Assembly (NCBI RefSeq): GCF_900112225.1
Contig: NZ_FOLD01000008.1
Location: forward strand, 124,001 to 188,000
Source of the DNA: Massilia yuzhufengensis
GTDB taxonomy: Bacteria > Pseudomonadota > Gammaproteobacteria > Burkholderiales > Burkholderiaceae_D
Length of the DNA: 64,000 bases
Direction of reading: 5' to 3'
Shown in pieces: positions 63,997 through 64,000 of the stretch. The position numbers and the translations under genes are program-made. The notes below the pieces were generated by a model. It had not been told where the DNA came from. It ran no database searches and worked only from the letters and a program-made list of their open reading frames with translations. Numbering within the stretch: the stretch's first letter is position 1; each line of letters opens with the position of its first letter.

Positions 63997-64000
63997 ATGA
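63997..64000 (+). CDS. Start codon of the next gene (rest outside the window)
   Basis: An ATG at 63997-63999 is preceded by CGGAGAA with good spacing, 29 bp after the PhoX-like stop. Only the first codon is inside the window, so nothing can be said about the product beyond likely co-transcription. Confidence 0.4.

Overview
The window looks like chromosomal DNA of a high-GC betaproteobacterium, most likely an Oxalobacteraceae member close to Massilia. This rests on several gene blocks: a Rieske oxygenase divergent from xseB-ispA-dxs, a DUF2782-thrB-BPSS1780 block divergent from polA, PEP-CTERM proteins, secreted plant-polymer enzymes, type IV pilus retraction ATPases next to yggS-proC, and a yqjDEK-type block before ubiA. 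The genus is an inference. No tRNA, rRNA, CRISPR, prophage or complete transposon was seen.

Layout. 1-1897 is the 5' part of valS (minus). 2046-6575 is a TPP-riboswitch-controlled thiamine operon, thiC-S-G-D-E, followed by a small ion channel gene, an M28 peptidase, a GNAT acetyltransferase, a convergent secreted S8 protease, and frmA. 12599-18249 holds an orphan M56 (BlaR1-like) protein with an unusual operator, an SRPBCC protein, a GFA protein and a LexA-boxed uvrD. 18430-23666 is DUF2782-thrB-BPSS1780 divergent from polA. 23848-31984 is an extracellular group: two PEP-CTERM proteins, a very large pectate lyase/pectin methylesterase fusion, a PhoD-like phosphatase and a Tat-exported dienelactone hydrolase. 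32063-36422 is a zinc-acquisition locus: a ZIP permease, a Zur-type operator, a ZnuD-like receptor, a MerC-like protein and a Fur-family regulator (probably Zur). The regulator sits at the end of a minus-strand run with sseA and a DMT exporter. 38239-42667 is the Rieske gene and xseB-ispA-dxs. 42799-47907 is a 2OG-Fe(II) oxygenase with a corrinoid adenosyltransferase, then glcDEF. 47954-55917 carries two unknown proteins, a GH97 glycosidase, a glutathione peroxidase, a TonB receptor, a pentapeptide-repeat protein with a hydrolase remnant, and a membrane protein. 56057-62009 holds pilU-pilT, yggS-proC, a small inverted-repeat element, the yqjKED-like genes and ubiA. 62465-63967 is a Tat-exported PhoX-like protein, and another gene starts at 63997.

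The functions connect. Dxs makes deoxyxylulose 5-phosphate for isoprenoids (IspA, then the prenyl donor used by UbiA) and for ThiG, and Dxs itself needs the thiamine diphosphate made by the thi operon. Several genes suit life on plant-derived polymers: pectin degradation, GH97, secreted protease and phosphatases.

The strongest non-genic signals are seven copies of a paired palindromic (REP/BIME-like) repeat whose stems co-vary while loops stay fixed, mostly between convergent genes; a 159-bp MITE-like element with perfect 32-bp terminal inverted repeats; two mutually exclusive Shine-Dalgarno-sequestering hairpins in the thiC leader; three TCTAGA boxes phased at 14 bp before the M56 gene; a LexA box over a probable leaderless uvrD promoter; and a Zur-like operator inside the znuD promoter.
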